Shown: one piece after another, positions 54,167 to 62,734 of the stretch
How positions within the stretch are numbered: the first letter of the stretch is position 1
How the letters are laid out: every line of letters starts with the position of its first letter
DNA from: Pseudomonas paralcaligenes
GTDB taxonomy: Bacteria > Pseudomonadota > Gammaproteobacteria > Pseudomonadales > Pseudomonadaceae
DNA length: 64,000 nt
Assembly (NCBI RefSeq): GCF_019655855.1
Contig: NZ_BPFX01000025.1
Span: forward strand, 183,426 to 247,425
Direction: 5' to 3'
Program-made: the position numbers and the translations under genes
Notes under the pieces: generated by a model
What the model saw: only the letters and a program-made list of their open reading frames with translations
Database searches by the model: none
What the model was told of the DNA's origin: nothing

Positions 54167-55153
54167 ATGATCGGCCTGTGGAAGACGTGGAAGGCCCTTG
54201 AAGCCAAAGGCATCATGGGCATCAACCGACGCAACGCGGACTACGTGCTGAAGTACAACAAACGGCACCTGTACCCGATCGTCGACGACAAGATCATCAC
54301 CAAGGAGCGGGCCATCGAGGCCGGCATCCATGTGCCGGAGCTGTACGGCATCATCTCCACGGAGAAGGAGATCGAGCGCTTCGACGAAATCATCGGCGGC
54401 CGTAGCGACTTCGTCATCAAACCGGCCCAGGGCGCCGGCGGCGACGGCATCCTGGTGATCGCCGACAAGTTCGAGGGCCGCTTCAAGACCGTCTCCGGCA
54501 AGATCGTCAGCCACGACGAGATCGAGCAGCAGCTCTCCAGCATTCTGTCCGGCCTGTATTCGCTGGGCGGCCACCGCGACCGCGCGCTGATCGAATACCG
54601 CGTCACCCCGGACCCGATCTTCAAGAGCATCAGCTACGAGGGCGTGCCGGACATCCGCATCATCGTGCTGATGGGCTACCCGGTGATGGCCATGCTGCGC
54701 CTGCCGACCCGCCAGTCCAACGGCAAGGCCAACCTGCACCAGGGCGCCATCGGCGTCGGCGTGGACCTGGCCACTGGCGTGACCCTGCGCGGCACCTGGC
54801 TGAACAACAAGATCACCAAGCACCCGGACACCACCAACGCGGTGGACGGCGTGCAGCTGCCCAACTGGGACGGCTTCATGAAGCTGGCGGCCGGCTGCTA
54901 CGAGCTGTGCGGCCTCGGCTATATCGGCGTGGACATGGTGCTGGACGTGGACAAGGGCCCGCTGATCCTCGAACTCAACGCCCGCCCCGGCCTGAACATC
55001 CAGATCGCCAACGACTGCGGCCTGACCCATCGCGCCCACGCGGTGGAAGCCCGCATCGCGGAACTGGCGAAGGACGACATCAAGGAAAGCCCGGAGGAGC
55101 GCGTGCGTTTCTCCCAGCAGCTGTTCGGCCACATCAAGCCGAAGGAAGTCTGA
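54167..55153 (+). CDS. RimK-like ATP-grasp (alpha-L-glutamate ligase-like) protein
   Basis: A 328-residue ATP-grasp enzyme. Nucleotide-binding KPAQGAGGDGILVI is near residues 86-99, and the metal-binding ELNARPGLNIQIAN (E-x-N) is near 267. By family it joins an amino acid to a carboxylate, in the manner of RimK, MptN or CofE-type ligases; the acceptor is not known. It is the third gene of the protease/7TM/ligase set. Confidence 0.88.
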   Translation: MIGLWKTWKALEAKGIMGINRRNADYVLKYNKRHLYPIVDDKIITKERAIEAGIHVPELYGIISTEKEIERFDEIIGGRSDFVIKPAQGAGGDGILVIADKFEGRFKTVSGKIVSHDEIEQQLSSILSGLYSLGGHRDRALIEYRVTPDPIFKSISYEGVPDIRIIVLMGYPVMAMLRLPTRQSNGKANLHQGAIGVGVDLATGVTLRGTWLNNKITKHPDTTNAVDGVQLPNWDGFMKLAAGCYELCGLGYIGVDMVLDVDKGPLILELNARPGLNIQIANDCGLTHRAHAVEARIAELAKDDIKESPEERVRFSQQLFGHIKPKEV

Positions 55154-55186
55154 TACAGGGCGCGCGAACGAAGCCCCCTCAAACCC

Positions 55187-55252
55187 CGTCATTCCCGCGC
55201 AGGCGGGAATCCATGCGCAGTGTTGCTGGGTCCCCGCCTGCGCGGGGATGAC
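55187..55252. repeat. Second inverted pair of GTCATTCCCGCG-type repeats
   Basis: CGTCATTCCC...GGGAATCCA (55187-55213) and the inverted unit CTGGGTCCCC...GGGGATGACG (55226-55252). Same 27-bp element as at 46141-46221, with the two units in the opposite relative order. It separates the ATP-grasp gene from the glycosyltransferase promoter. Confidence 0.75.
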
Positions 55253-55286
55253 GGGACGGGGCGTGCAGGTTCTGAATACACGAGCG

Positions 55287-55315
55287 CGGTCACCATTCGG
55301 TCATCGCCCCGTCAC
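55287..55315 (+). promoter_or_regulatory. Pho-box-like triple direct repeat before the glycosyltransferase
   Basis: Three 7-base units, CGGTCAC (55287), CGGTCAT (55298) and CCGTCAC (55309), each begin exactly 11 bases after the last. PhoB binds CTGTCAY units with the same 11-base period. Each unit here matches six of seven consensus bases. It ends 33 bases before the glycosyltransferase ATG. Confidence 0.7.
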
Positions 55316-55348
55316 CTGCGCGACACGGCATCGGTCCAGACTGATGCC

Positions 55349-56500
55349 ATGAATGTCACAAGCCTGCATATCGCCCTGGTCAGCGAGACCTATCCGCCCG
55401 AAGTCAATGGCGTGGCCAACACCCTCGGCCGGCTCTGCCAGGGCCTGCGCGAGCGCGGCCATCGACTGCAGCTGGTACGCCCGCGCCAGGTCGACGAAGC
55501 CGGCGCCAGCGACGAGGAACTGCTGCTGACACGCGGCTGGCCGCTGCCCGGCTACGCCGGCCTGCAGTGGGGACAGTCGTCGCTGCACAAGCTGCTCCGG
55601 CGCTGGCAGCGCAACCGGCCGGACGTGCTCTACATCGCCACCGAAGGCCCGCTCGGCCTCTCGGCCCTACGCGCCGCGCGGCGTCTCGGCATCCCGGTGG
55701 TCAGCGGCTTCCACACCAACTTCCAGCAATACAGCGGCCACTACGGCCTGGGCCTGCTCAGCCGCCTGCTGACCGGCTACCTACGCTGGTTCCACAACCG
55801 CTCGCGGCTAACCTTGGTGCCCAGCCCCAGCCAGCGACTGGAACTGCAGCGGCGCGGTTTCGAGCGGCTGGAACTGCTGGCCCGCGGCGTGGATGGCCAG
55901 CTGTTCCACCCAGCACGGCGCTCGCCGGAACTACGCGCCGCCTGGGGCCTGGAGGAAGACGAGATCGCCGTGCTGCACGTCGGCCGCCTGGCCGCGGAAA
56001 AGAACCTGCAACTGCTGGTGCGCACCTATCGGGCGCTGCAACAGTCCCGGCTACGCCTGCGGCTGGTGATGGTCGGGGATGGCCCGCTGCGGGCACAGCT
56101 GCAGGAAGAGCTGCCGGACGCCGTGTTCTGCGGCGTGAAGCGCGGCGAGGACCTGGCCGCTCACTACGCCAGCGGCGACCTGTTCCTCTTTCCCAGCCTG
56201 TCGGAGACCTTCGGCAACGTGCTGCTGGAGGCCCTGGCCTCGGGGCTCGGCGTAGTCGCCTTCGACCAGGCGGCGGCAGCCCTGCATATCCGCCACGGCC
56301 ACAACGGCGCGCTGGCCACACCCGGCGACGAGCAGACCTTCATCGACGCGGCGCACTGGCTGCTGCACGATGCCGAGAGCCTGCGGCGGGTGCGCCTGAA
56401 TGCCCGCCAGCACGCGGGCAAGCAGGGCTGGCCGCAGATCGTCGCCCAGTTCGAGGCGCATCTGCACCAGGCCAGCCGGCCCGGCACAGATCAACCCTGA
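55349..56500 (+). CDS. GT4-type glycosyltransferase
   Basis: A 383-residue GT-B fold enzyme: N-terminal IALVSETYPPEVNGVANTLG (acceptor side), C-terminal donor domain with VGRLAAEKNL and the E-x7-E motif SETFGNVLLEA. It resembles GDP-mannose- or UDP-sugar-dependent alpha-glycosyltransferases of the glycolipid branch. A Pho-box-like array precedes it, so a role in making phosphate-free glycolipids under phosphate limitation is an attractive inference. No strong ribosome-binding site precedes the ATG. Convergent with yebC, seven bases apart. Confidence 0.88.
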   Translation: MNVTSLHIALVSETYPPEVNGVANTLGRLCQGLRERGHRLQLVRPRQVDEAGASDEELLLTRGWPLPGYAGLQWGQSSLHKLLRRWQRNRPDVLYIATEGPLGLSALRAARRLGIPVVSGFHTNFQQYSGHYGLGLLSRLLTGYLRWFHNRSRLTLVPSPSQRLELQRRGFERLELLARGVDGQLFHPARRSPELRAAWGLEEDEIAVLHVGRLAAEKNLQLLVRTYRALQQSRLRLRLVMVGDGPLRAQLQEELPDAVFCGVKRGEDLAAHYASGDLFLFPSLSETFGNVLLEALASGLGVVAFDQAAAALHIRHGHNGALATPGDEQTFIDAAHWLLHDAESLRRVRLNARQHAGKQGWPQIVAQFEAHLHQASRPGTDQP

Positions 56501-56507
56501 GTGGCGA

Positions 56508-57257
56508 TCAGTCCAGCTGCTCCATGAGCTCGTCGGGGATTTCCGCGTTGTGGTAGACGTTCTGCACGTCGTCCAGGTCCTCGAGCATGTCGATCAGCTT
56601 GAGCACCTTCTTCGCGGTCTCCAGGTCGGCAATCGGCGCGCTGACCGACGGGATCATGGCGATCTCCGCTTCCTCGCTCTTGAAACCGGCACCCTGCAGG
56701 GCCTCGTTCACCGCGTGGAAGTCGGAGAAGCTGGTGGAGACCAGGGCCGAACCATCCTCGCCCATCTCCACGTCATCGGCGCCGGCCTCCAGGGCCGCCT
56801 CCATCAAAGCGTCTTCGTCCACGCCCGGGGCGTAGCTGATCTGCCCCTTGCGCTCGAACATGTAGGCCACCGAGCCGTCGGTGCCGAGGTTGCCGCCACA
56901 CTTGGTGAAGGCGTGGCGCACGTCGGCGGCGGTGCGGTTGCGGTTGTCGGTCATGGCCTCGACGATGATCGCCACGCCACTCGGCGCGTAGCCTTCGTAG
57001 CTCAGCTCGATCATGTTGTCGGCTTCGTTGTTGCCGGCGCCACGGGCGATGGCACGGTCGATCACGTCACGCGACATGTTGGCGGTCAGCGCCTTGTCCA
57101 CCGCCAGGCGCAGGCGCGGATTGTCCGCCGGCACCCCGCCGCCGTGCTTGGCAGCCACGGTCAGCTCACGGATCAGCTTGGTGAAGATCTTGCCGCGCTT
57201 GGCGTCCTGACGCCCCTTGCGGTGCTTGATGTTGGCCCATTTGGAATGACCAGCCAT
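56508..57257 (-). CDS. yebC: YebC/PmpR family DNA-binding regulator
   Basis: A 249-residue protein of the YebC family ([28 protein letters not shown]). In P. aeruginosa the orthologue PmpR represses quorum-sensing gene pqsR; other YebC proteins also aid translation through stalling motifs. It follows aspS as usual. In most Pseudomonas ruvC comes next; here the next gene is an opposed glycosyltransferase. Confidence 0.95.
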   Translation of the reverse strand: MAGHSKWANIKHRKGRQDAKRGKIFTKLIRELTVAAKHGGGVPADNPRLRLAVDKALTANMSRDVIDRAIARGAGNNEADNMIELSYEGYAPSGVAIIVEAMTDNRNRTAADVRHAFTKCGGNLGTDGSVAYMFERKGQISYAPGVDEDALMEAALEAGADDVEMGEDGSALVSTSFSDFHAVNEALQGAGFKSEEAEIAMIPSVSAPIADLETAKKVLKLIDMLEDLDDVQNVYHNAEIPDELMEQLD

Positions 57258-57301
57258 AACTCACTCCGTCTCTTCGATCGATTTCGTACCGCTGAAATGC
57301 A

Positions 57302-57325
57302 AGGAGCCTGGCATGCCAGGCTCCT
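57302..57325 (-). terminator. 24-base perfect palindrome between aspS and yebC
   Basis: AGGAGCCTGGCA followed directly by its complement TGCCAGGCTCCT. It lies 11 bases after the aspS stop and 44 before the yebC start. The stem is strong but no U-tract follows, so it may lower rather than stop transcription into yebC. Confidence 0.6.
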
Positions 57326-57336
57326 GTCGCTCTCTC

Positions 57337-59112
57337 TTATTCCGCCTTGGGCTGTTCGCGCAGGCGGATGTGCAGCTCGCGCAGCGCCTTGGCATCGACG
57401 ATGCCCGGCGCCTGGGTCATGACGCAGGCCGCGCTCTGGGTTTTCGGGAAGGCAATGACCTCGCGGATCGAGCTGGCGCCAGTCATCAGCATCACCAGGC
57501 GATCCAGGCCGAAGGCCAGGCCGCCATGGGGCGGAGCGCCGAACTTCAGCGCGTCGAGCAGGAAGCCGAACTTCTCCTGCTGCTCGTCCTCGCTGATGCC
57601 GAGCACTCGGAACACCGCCTGCTGCATGCCCTTGTCGTGGATACGGATGGAGCCGCCACCCAGCTCGGTACCGTTGAGCACCATGTCGTAGGCGCGGGAC
57701 AGCGCGGCGGCCGGGTTGGCTTCCAGCTCTTCCGGCGAGCACTTGGGCGCGGTGAACGGGTGATGCATGGCGGTCAGGCTGCCGTCGTCGTTCTCCTCGA
57801 ACATCGGGAAGTCGACCACCCACAGCGGCGCCCACTCACAGGTGAGCAGGTTCAGATCGTGGCCGACCTTGATGCGCAACGCGCCCAGGGCATCGCAGAC
57901 GATCTTGGCCTTGTCGGCGCCGAAGAACACGATGTCGCCATCGACGGCGCCCACGCGGTCGAGGATGACCTTGAGGTTGTCCTCCGGGATGAACTTGACG
58001 ATCGGCGACTGCAGGCCCTCGACGCCCTTGGCGCGCTCGTTGACCTTGATGTAGGCCAGGCCCTTGGCGCCGTAGTTGCCGACAAACTTGGTGTAGTCGT
58101 CGATCTGGCTGCGCGGCATGGAGGCGGCGCCCGGCACACGCAGGGCGGCAACGCGGCCCTTCGGATCGTTGGCAGGGCCCGAGAACACCTTGAATTCCAC
58201 GTCCTTGAGCTGGTCGGCCACGTCGACCAGTTCCAGCGGGATGCGCAGGTCCGGCTTGTCGGAGCCGAAGCGACGCATGGCCTCGGCCAGGGTCATGTGC
58301 GGCAGCTCGTCGAACTCCACGTCCAGCACTTCCTTGAACAGGTTGCGGATCATGGTCTCGGTGAGGCCCATGATGTCGTCTTCGTCGAGGAAGCTGGTCT
58401 CGAGGTCGATCTGGGTGAATTCCGGCTGGCGGTCGGCGCGCAGGTCCTCGTCGCGGAAGCACTTGGCGATCTGGTAGTAGCGGTCGAAGCCAGCCACCAT
58501 CAGCAGCTGCTTGAACAGCTGCGGCGACTGCGGCAGGGCGAAGAAGCTGCCGGCGTGGGTGCGGCTCGGCACCAGGTAGTCGCGCGCACCCTCTGGGGTG
58601 GCACGGGTCAGGATCGGGGTCTCGACGTCGAGGAAGCCGTTGTCGTCCAGGTAGCGGCGGATGCTGCTGGTGATGCGCGAACGCAGCTTCAGCTTGGCGG
58701 CCATCTCCGGGCGGCGCAGGTCGATGAAGCGGTAGCGCAGGCGGGTTTCCTCGCCCACGTCGGAGTACTCGTCCAGCGGGAACGGCGGGGTCTCGGCCTG
58801 GTTCAGCACTTCCAGCTCGTAGCCCAGGACCTCGATGGCGCCGCTGGCCATGTTCGGGTTGCGTGCGCCCTCCGGGCGCAGGCGCACCTTGCCGGTGACC
58901 TTGACCACGTACTCGCTGCGCACGCGGTCGGCCTTGGCGAAGGTGTCGGCGCGATCCGGGTCGAACACCACCTGGGCCAGGCCTTCACGGTCGCGGATGT
59001 CGAGGAAGATCACGCCACCATGGTCGCGACGGCGGTGAACCCAGCCGCAAAGGGTGATTTCCTGGCCATCCAGGCTCTCGTTCAACTGGCCGCAATAGTG
59101 GCTGCGCATCAT
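57337..59112 (-). CDS. aspS: Aspartyl-tRNA synthetase
   Basis: Charges tRNA-Asp; in Pseudomonas the enzyme is non-discriminating and also misacylates tRNA-Asn for GatCAB. The 591-residue protein has the N-terminal OB-fold anticodon domain ([23 protein letters not shown]), class II core motifs ([16 protein letters not shown]) and the bacterial GAD insert. The start may be either of two adjacent ATGs at 59112 and 59109. Confidence 0.97.
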   Translation of the reverse strand: MMRSHYCGQLNESLDGQEITLCGWVHRRRDHGGVIFLDIRDREGLAQVVFDPDRADTFAKADRVRSEYVVKVTGKVRLRPEGARNPNMASGAIEVLGYELEVLNQAETPPFPLDEYSDVGEETRLRYRFIDLRRPEMAAKLKLRSRITSSIRRYLDDNGFLDVETPILTRATPEGARDYLVPSRTHAGSFFALPQSPQLFKQLLMVAGFDRYYQIAKCFRDEDLRADRQPEFTQIDLETSFLDEDDIMGLTETMIRNLFKEVLDVEFDELPHMTLAEAMRRFGSDKPDLRIPLELVDVADQLKDVEFKVFSGPANDPKGRVAALRVPGAASMPRSQIDDYTKFVGNYGAKGLAYIKVNERAKGVEGLQSPIVKFIPEDNLKVILDRVGAVDGDIVFFGADKAKIVCDALGALRIKVGHDLNLLTCEWAPLWVVDFPMFEENDDGSLTAMHHPFTAPKCSPEELEANPAAALSRAYDMVLNGTELGGGSIRIHDKGMQQAVFRVLGISEDEQQEKFGFLLDALKFGAPPHGGLAFGLDRLVMLMTGASSIREVIAFPKTQSAACVMTQAPGIVDAKALRELHIRLREQPKAE

Positions 59113-59330
59113 GGTCGTGGTTCGCTTCTCTAGATCAGTCTTGAATTCGCGCCCGGCTCGGGCATGTTCTGCAATCGGTGGGAAACGGGCGACCGATGGC
59201 GCCATGGTCGATGCGTCTCCGCACCCGCGGGACAAGGGGCGGGATTATATAGCGTTAATCGCACCTGCGCAGCCCACCACCGCCCCGCAGCCTTTCTATA
59301 CTGAGAGTCCAGCCCTGCGGAGAACGCCCC

Positions 59331-60443
59331 ATGGCCCTGCCCCGCCCTGCCGACGTACCCAGCGATCTGCTGGATGACTTTCGCCTCGATACCGAGGAGC
59401 AGCTGCCGCGCTGCGAGCAACTGCTGATCGAACTGGAGCGCCACCCACAGGATGGCGGCCGGTTGCGCGAACTGTTCCGCCTGGTGCACAGCATCAAGGG
59501 CAACCTCGGCTACGTCGAACTCAACCACCTGCTGCCGCTGCCCCAGGCGATGGAAGACGTGCTGGACTGCCTGCGCGCAGGCACCCTGCAGTTCGACAGC
59601 CTGCTCGGCGATATCCTGCTGCTCAGCCTGGACCAGCTGCGCAACATGATACAGGCGACCCTCGGGCTTGCCGCAGCGCCGGACCAGCGCCAGATCGACA
59701 GCCTCTGCCAGGCACTCCAGGCACTCGCGGCGGCTCCCGCATCCCGGCAGACCGAAGTCCGTCGCGGCCTGCTGCAGAACCTGGCGCCGGAAACCCGCCT
59801 GGAGCCTGTCGAAATCGGCGAGGGGCAGCTCGCCCAGCTGCTCTCCGATCATGGCATCGAGGCCAGCGCCGACCTGCTGTTCTTCGCCGGACTCATGGAA
59901 GCGGGCGAGCAGCGTTCGCCCTACTGGCAGGGTCGCGGCCTGCGCCTACTCGACCTCGCGCTGGGCATGAACGAGTCCGCCGACAAGCCGGTGGCTCCCG
60001 AGCAGCTCGCAGCTGCAGTATTCCTGCACGACCTGGGCATGGCCTTCCTGCCGCTGGACCTGCTGCACAAGGGAAGCGACCTCAGCCGCGAAGAACGCCG
60101 GCAGATGCAGTCCCACCCCCGCCAGGCCAGCGAGCTGCTCAAGCGCATGCCGCTCTGGAGCGAAGCAGGCGAGATCATCCTCCAGCACCAGGAGCACGCC
60201 GACGGCAGCGGCTATCCGAAGGGACTGCGCGAGGCGGAGATCCATCCCGGCGCGTTACTACTGAACATCGCCGACACTTACGACGCACGCACCCACGAGC
60301 GAGCCCACCAGACCCTGAGCAAGCGCCCGCGCCTGCGCGCGATCCTGGAAATCAACAACCTGGCGGGCCAGCAATTCAGCCGCCACTGGGTCGAGGCATT
60401 CAACCACACGCTGCAGAACAGACCGGAACTGGCCCACCTTTAA
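59331..60443 (+). CDS. Hpt domain fused to HD-GYP phosphodiesterase domain
   Basis: A 370-residue protein. Residues 12-110 are a histidine phosphotransfer domain with the phosphoacceptor H53 in [10 protein letters not shown]. Residues about 205-370 are an HD-GYP domain: H233-D234 (FLHDLGMAF), then H286-Q287-E288, and G294-Y295-P296 in ADGSGYP. The canonical HHE reads HQE, so one of the two adjacent histidine ligands is glutamine. It may still degrade cyclic-di-GMP at reduced rate or with fewer metals, or signal by binding. It stands alone between aspS and dps; intergenic 59113-59330 holds no gene. Confidence 0.85.
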   Translation: MALPRPADVPSDLLDDFRLDTEEQLPRCEQLLIELERHPQDGGRLRELFRLVHSIKGNLGYVELNHLLPLPQAMEDVLDCLRAGTLQFDSLLGDILLLSLDQLRNMIQATLGLAAAPDQRQIDSLCQALQALAAAPASRQTEVRRGLLQNLAPETRLEPVEIGEGQLAQLLSDHGIEASADLLFFAGLMEAGEQRSPYWQGRGLRLLDLALGMNESADKPVAPEQLAAAVFLHDLGMAFLPLDLLHKGSDLSREERRQMQSHPRQASELLKRMPLWSEAGEIILQHQEHADGSGYPKGLREAEIHPGALLLNIADTYDARTHERAHQTLSKRPRLRAILEINNLAGQQFSRHWVEAFNHTLQNRPELAHL

Positions 60444-60576
60444 ACGGAACCGCAAACCCAGCAATAGCCTCCAAGCATGGCATTCATTGATTCAAGCCAA
60501 GCTGAGCGCCATGCGGCCTATGGTAGGCTGCAATCATCACTGGGAGCTTCTGCTCCGGCCATATGAGGAGAAAGGT

Positions 60577-61047
60577 ATGGAAATCAACATCGGCATCGCC
60601 GAACAGGATCGCGCCGCCATCGCCGAGGGCCTGTCTCGCCTGCTGGCGGACACCTACACCCTGTATCTGAAGACCCACAACTTCCACTGGAACGTCACCG
60701 GCCCGATGTTCAACACCCTGCATCTCATGTTCGAGACGCAGTACACCGAACTGGCCCTGGCCGTCGACGCCATCGCCGAACGCATCCGCGCCCTCGGCTT
60801 CCCCGCCCCAGGCACCTACTCCGCCTACGCCCGCCTCTCCTCCATCAAGGAAGAGGAAAACGTGCCCAGCGCCGAGGAAATGATCAAACTGCTGGTCCAA
60901 GGCCAGGAAGCGGTGGTACGCACTGCCCGCGGCATCTTCCCGCTACTCGACAAGGTCAGCGACGAACCGACCGCCGACCTGCTGACCCAGCGCATGCAGG
61001 TACACGAGAAGACTGCATGGATGCTGCGTAGCTTGCTGGCAGACTGA
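60577..61047 (+). CDS. dps: Dps ferritin-like DNA-protection protein
   Basis: A 156-residue 12-mer-forming ferroxidase that binds DNA and stores iron under starvation or oxidative stress. The ferroxidase motif [13 protein letters not shown] is near residue 35, with the partner Asp/Glu residues in [23 protein letters not shown] strong GAGGAGAAAGGT ribosome-binding region precedes the ATG. A GGAGC/GCTCC hairpin lies in the upstream 133 bases; a clear terminator follows. Confidence 0.96.
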   Translation: MEINIGIAEQDRAAIAEGLSRLLADTYTLYLKTHNFHWNVTGPMFNTLHLMFETQYTELALAVDAIAERIRALGFPAPGTYSAYARLSSIKEEENVPSAEEMIKLLVQGQEAVVRTARGIFPLLDKVSDEPTADLLTQRMQVHEKTAWMLRSLLAD

Positions 61048-61102
61048 TTTGTTAGAGAAATAGCGTATCTCCCGCGACAGAGGGACACGCCAGAAAGAAC
61101 AT

Positions 61103-61137
61103 AGCCCCCAAAAATTGATATTTTTAGGGGCTTTTTA
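61103..61137 (+). terminator. Rho-independent terminator of dps
   Basis: AGCCCC-C-AAAAA (61103-61114) pairs with TTTTTAGGGGCT (61121-61132) with one bulged base, and the stem is followed by TTTTATT. It is 55 bases past the dps stop and marks the edge of the AT-richer block. Confidence 0.88.
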
Positions 61138-61165
61138 TTGACCTGTCAGCCCATCAAAGCACAAC

Positions 61166-61561
61166 TCACTCACCACACCACTCCGCCTTCTTCCGAGCAA
61201 TACGCTCAGTAGTTTTCAGATTGTGCTGTTGCAACCAGAATTGGCACTCAACCGATTGGAGCCTTCTTTCCCTTTCTTCCCTGCTCCGCTCTGCCTGACT
61301 TCGCGCTTGCTCTTCTGCGAATTGCTTAGCTCGAAACTTTTCCTCCCATGAAGGGAACTCAGCTTGGTCTTGCCCCTCCTGCAGCCCTTCTTGACCAAAG
61401 GCTTGTTGCAATTCCGAGAGCTCCTCGCCAGGGGCAGTCTTTACATGTTGCTCTTGAAAAAACTCATAAGCTAACGTTATTCCCCAAAAGCTAAAAACAA
61501 CAATCACGGAGGCCAAGATAATGGCGCGACCTGTATTCAATCCCTCGAACTCCAGTGCCAT
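61166..61561 (-). CDS. Membrane-anchored coiled-coil protein of unknown function
   Basis: A 131-residue protein with one N-terminal membrane helix (about residues 13-32, AIILASVIVVFSFWGITLAY) and then a charged Glu/Gln/Arg coiled coil of about 60 residues. Two late cysteines (VECQF, EWCGE) may form a disulfide. Base composition is clearly lower in G+C than the rest of the window. No family recognised. The 220 bases after it (61562-61781) hold no gene I can support. Confidence 0.7.
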   Translation of the reverse strand: MALEFEGLNTGRAIILASVIVVFSFWGITLAYEFFQEQHVKTAPGEELSELQQAFGQEGLQEGQDQAEFPSWEEKFRAKQFAEEQARSQAERSREERERRLQSVECQFWLQQHNLKTTERIARKKAEWCGE

Positions 61562-61781
61562 CTACCTCCTCCAAGCCTTTTTAAACTGTCTATCCATGCT
61601 CTTTCTTTCCCACTACCACTGATCTTCTGTAGCAGTGCATAACTACAAACTAAATGATCGTGGCCGACGGAGCACGCGTGATCCGTAGTCAGGATGAATA
61701 CACCAGCACAGTGACTCATAACACTAACTGCGCACAGCCTCTGGTTCGGATTAAAGTATTCAGCCTGTCAACCTCAGCGCT

Positions 61782-62162
61782 CTACAAATGCTCCTCGCTC
61801 AATAGATTTATCAATCGCTTGAGTGAGCCCTGCGCGTCCGGGGATGCCTGCAAAGCTTCTGAAATCGAACTAGTCGCCTTCTTGAACGCATCATGCTCCG
61901 CGATCTCGCTGCCGAACTCCCAGAGCAGGATTTCCTGAACCAGCACAACGGGGGCGGCCGATTCGAATTCGTTGGCAGATATCTGGCGCAGCTTTTTCAG
62001 TCGGGACTTCAATGTGCCGCGCAGTATCGAGATGTCCCGAGGTGCCTTTGCGGCCTTGGGTCCAGCCGCCTCGTTACGCCTTGCATTGGCCCCCGCCTTG
62101 CTCTGGGGAGAGGTCAACGACGCCAGAATCTGAACAAGTCGGGAGGGCTCGATCCGAGACAT
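61782..62162 (-). CDS. Helical hypothetical protein downstream of TPR genes
   Basis: A 126-residue protein with a basic, low-complexity N-terminal half (GANARRNEAAGPKAAKAP) and a helical C-terminal half (LVQEILLWEFGSEIAEHDAF, then a final SLKRLINLLSEEHL). It starts at the base where the TPR gene's TGA ends (TGATG), so it is translationally coupled to it. No family recognised; an adaptor or chaperone role for the TPR protein is conceivable. Confidence 0.72.
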   Translation of the reverse strand: MSRIEPSRLVQILASLTSPQSKAGANARRNEAAGPKAAKAPRDISILRGTLKSRLKKLRQISANEFESAAPVVLVQEILLWEFGSEIAEHDAFKKATSSISEALQASPDAQGSLKRLINLLSEEHL

Positions 62163-62710
62163 CAAGACAGCTCATCTGAACTACGATAGGCACCTAGATA
62201 GATGGGCTGCGCCGCCTCGGCAGACTCTTTCGCCACCTCATCTGGAGTCGATGAGAGGCTGGACAACACCCGACTCATATCCGCCTTCAGTGCCGGATTA
62301 CCGCAAACCTTCAAGCCTTCGTTCAATTGCGCGATAGCCTCGTGCTGCCGCTCCTCCAGCAGATGCAGATAGGCGGCCGCAAAAGCCATAAGACTTTCAT
62401 CCCTGGCAGACTCGGCAAGCTCCTTGAAAACCTGCTGCGCAGGCTCCTTGCGGTCCAGTTGCAGATTCAGCAGGCCCAACTGGAAACGAGCGATCTCCAT
62501 GCCTGGCGCAATCAGAAGCAGCTCCTGCATCTCTTCGCAGGCTCGCTCATACAAGCCGAGCTCCGCGTGCTCCGCGGCAAGAAAGTAGCGCGCCCCAGCA
62601 TGGGACGGAGCCTGCGCCAGGGCCTTGTGCAGATGTTCCAGCGAGGCATGGTGATCGCCGGTTTGGCTGGCTTTGATGGCCAGGTGCAGGTACTCGTCCG
62701 CGTCCAGCAT
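62162..62710 (-). CDS. TPR-repeat protein, 182 aa
   Basis: A 182-residue soluble protein built of about four tetratricopeptide repeats (HLAIKASQTGDHHASLEHLHKAL, ARYFLAAEHAELGLYERACEEM, and following). AGGA precedes the ATG by seven bases. TPR proteins usually act as assembly scaffolds or chaperones; no secretion or pilus gene is in view to tell which. It lies 24 bases downstream of a larger TPR gene. Confidence 0.82.
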   Translation of the reverse strand: MLDADEYLHLAIKASQTGDHHASLEHLHKALAQAPSHAGARYFLAAEHAELGLYERACEEMQELLLIAPGMEIARFQLGLLNLQLDRKEPAQQVFKELAESARDESLMAFAAAYLHLLEERQHEAIAQLNEGLKVCGNPALKADMSRVLSSLSSTPDEVAKESAEAAQPIYLGAYRSSDELS

Positions 62711-62734
62711 GTGCTTATCCTGTCAGTGATGAAA

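Noticed and set aside
57302..57325. 24-base palindrome considered as a recombination or dif-like site
   Set aside because: No dif consensus or integrase gene nearby; its position right after aspS fits a transcript hairpin.
61562..61781. Possible small genes in the AT-richer gap
   Set aside because: The short frames present have no ribosome-binding site or recognisable sequence, and one runs antisense into the neighbouring gene.
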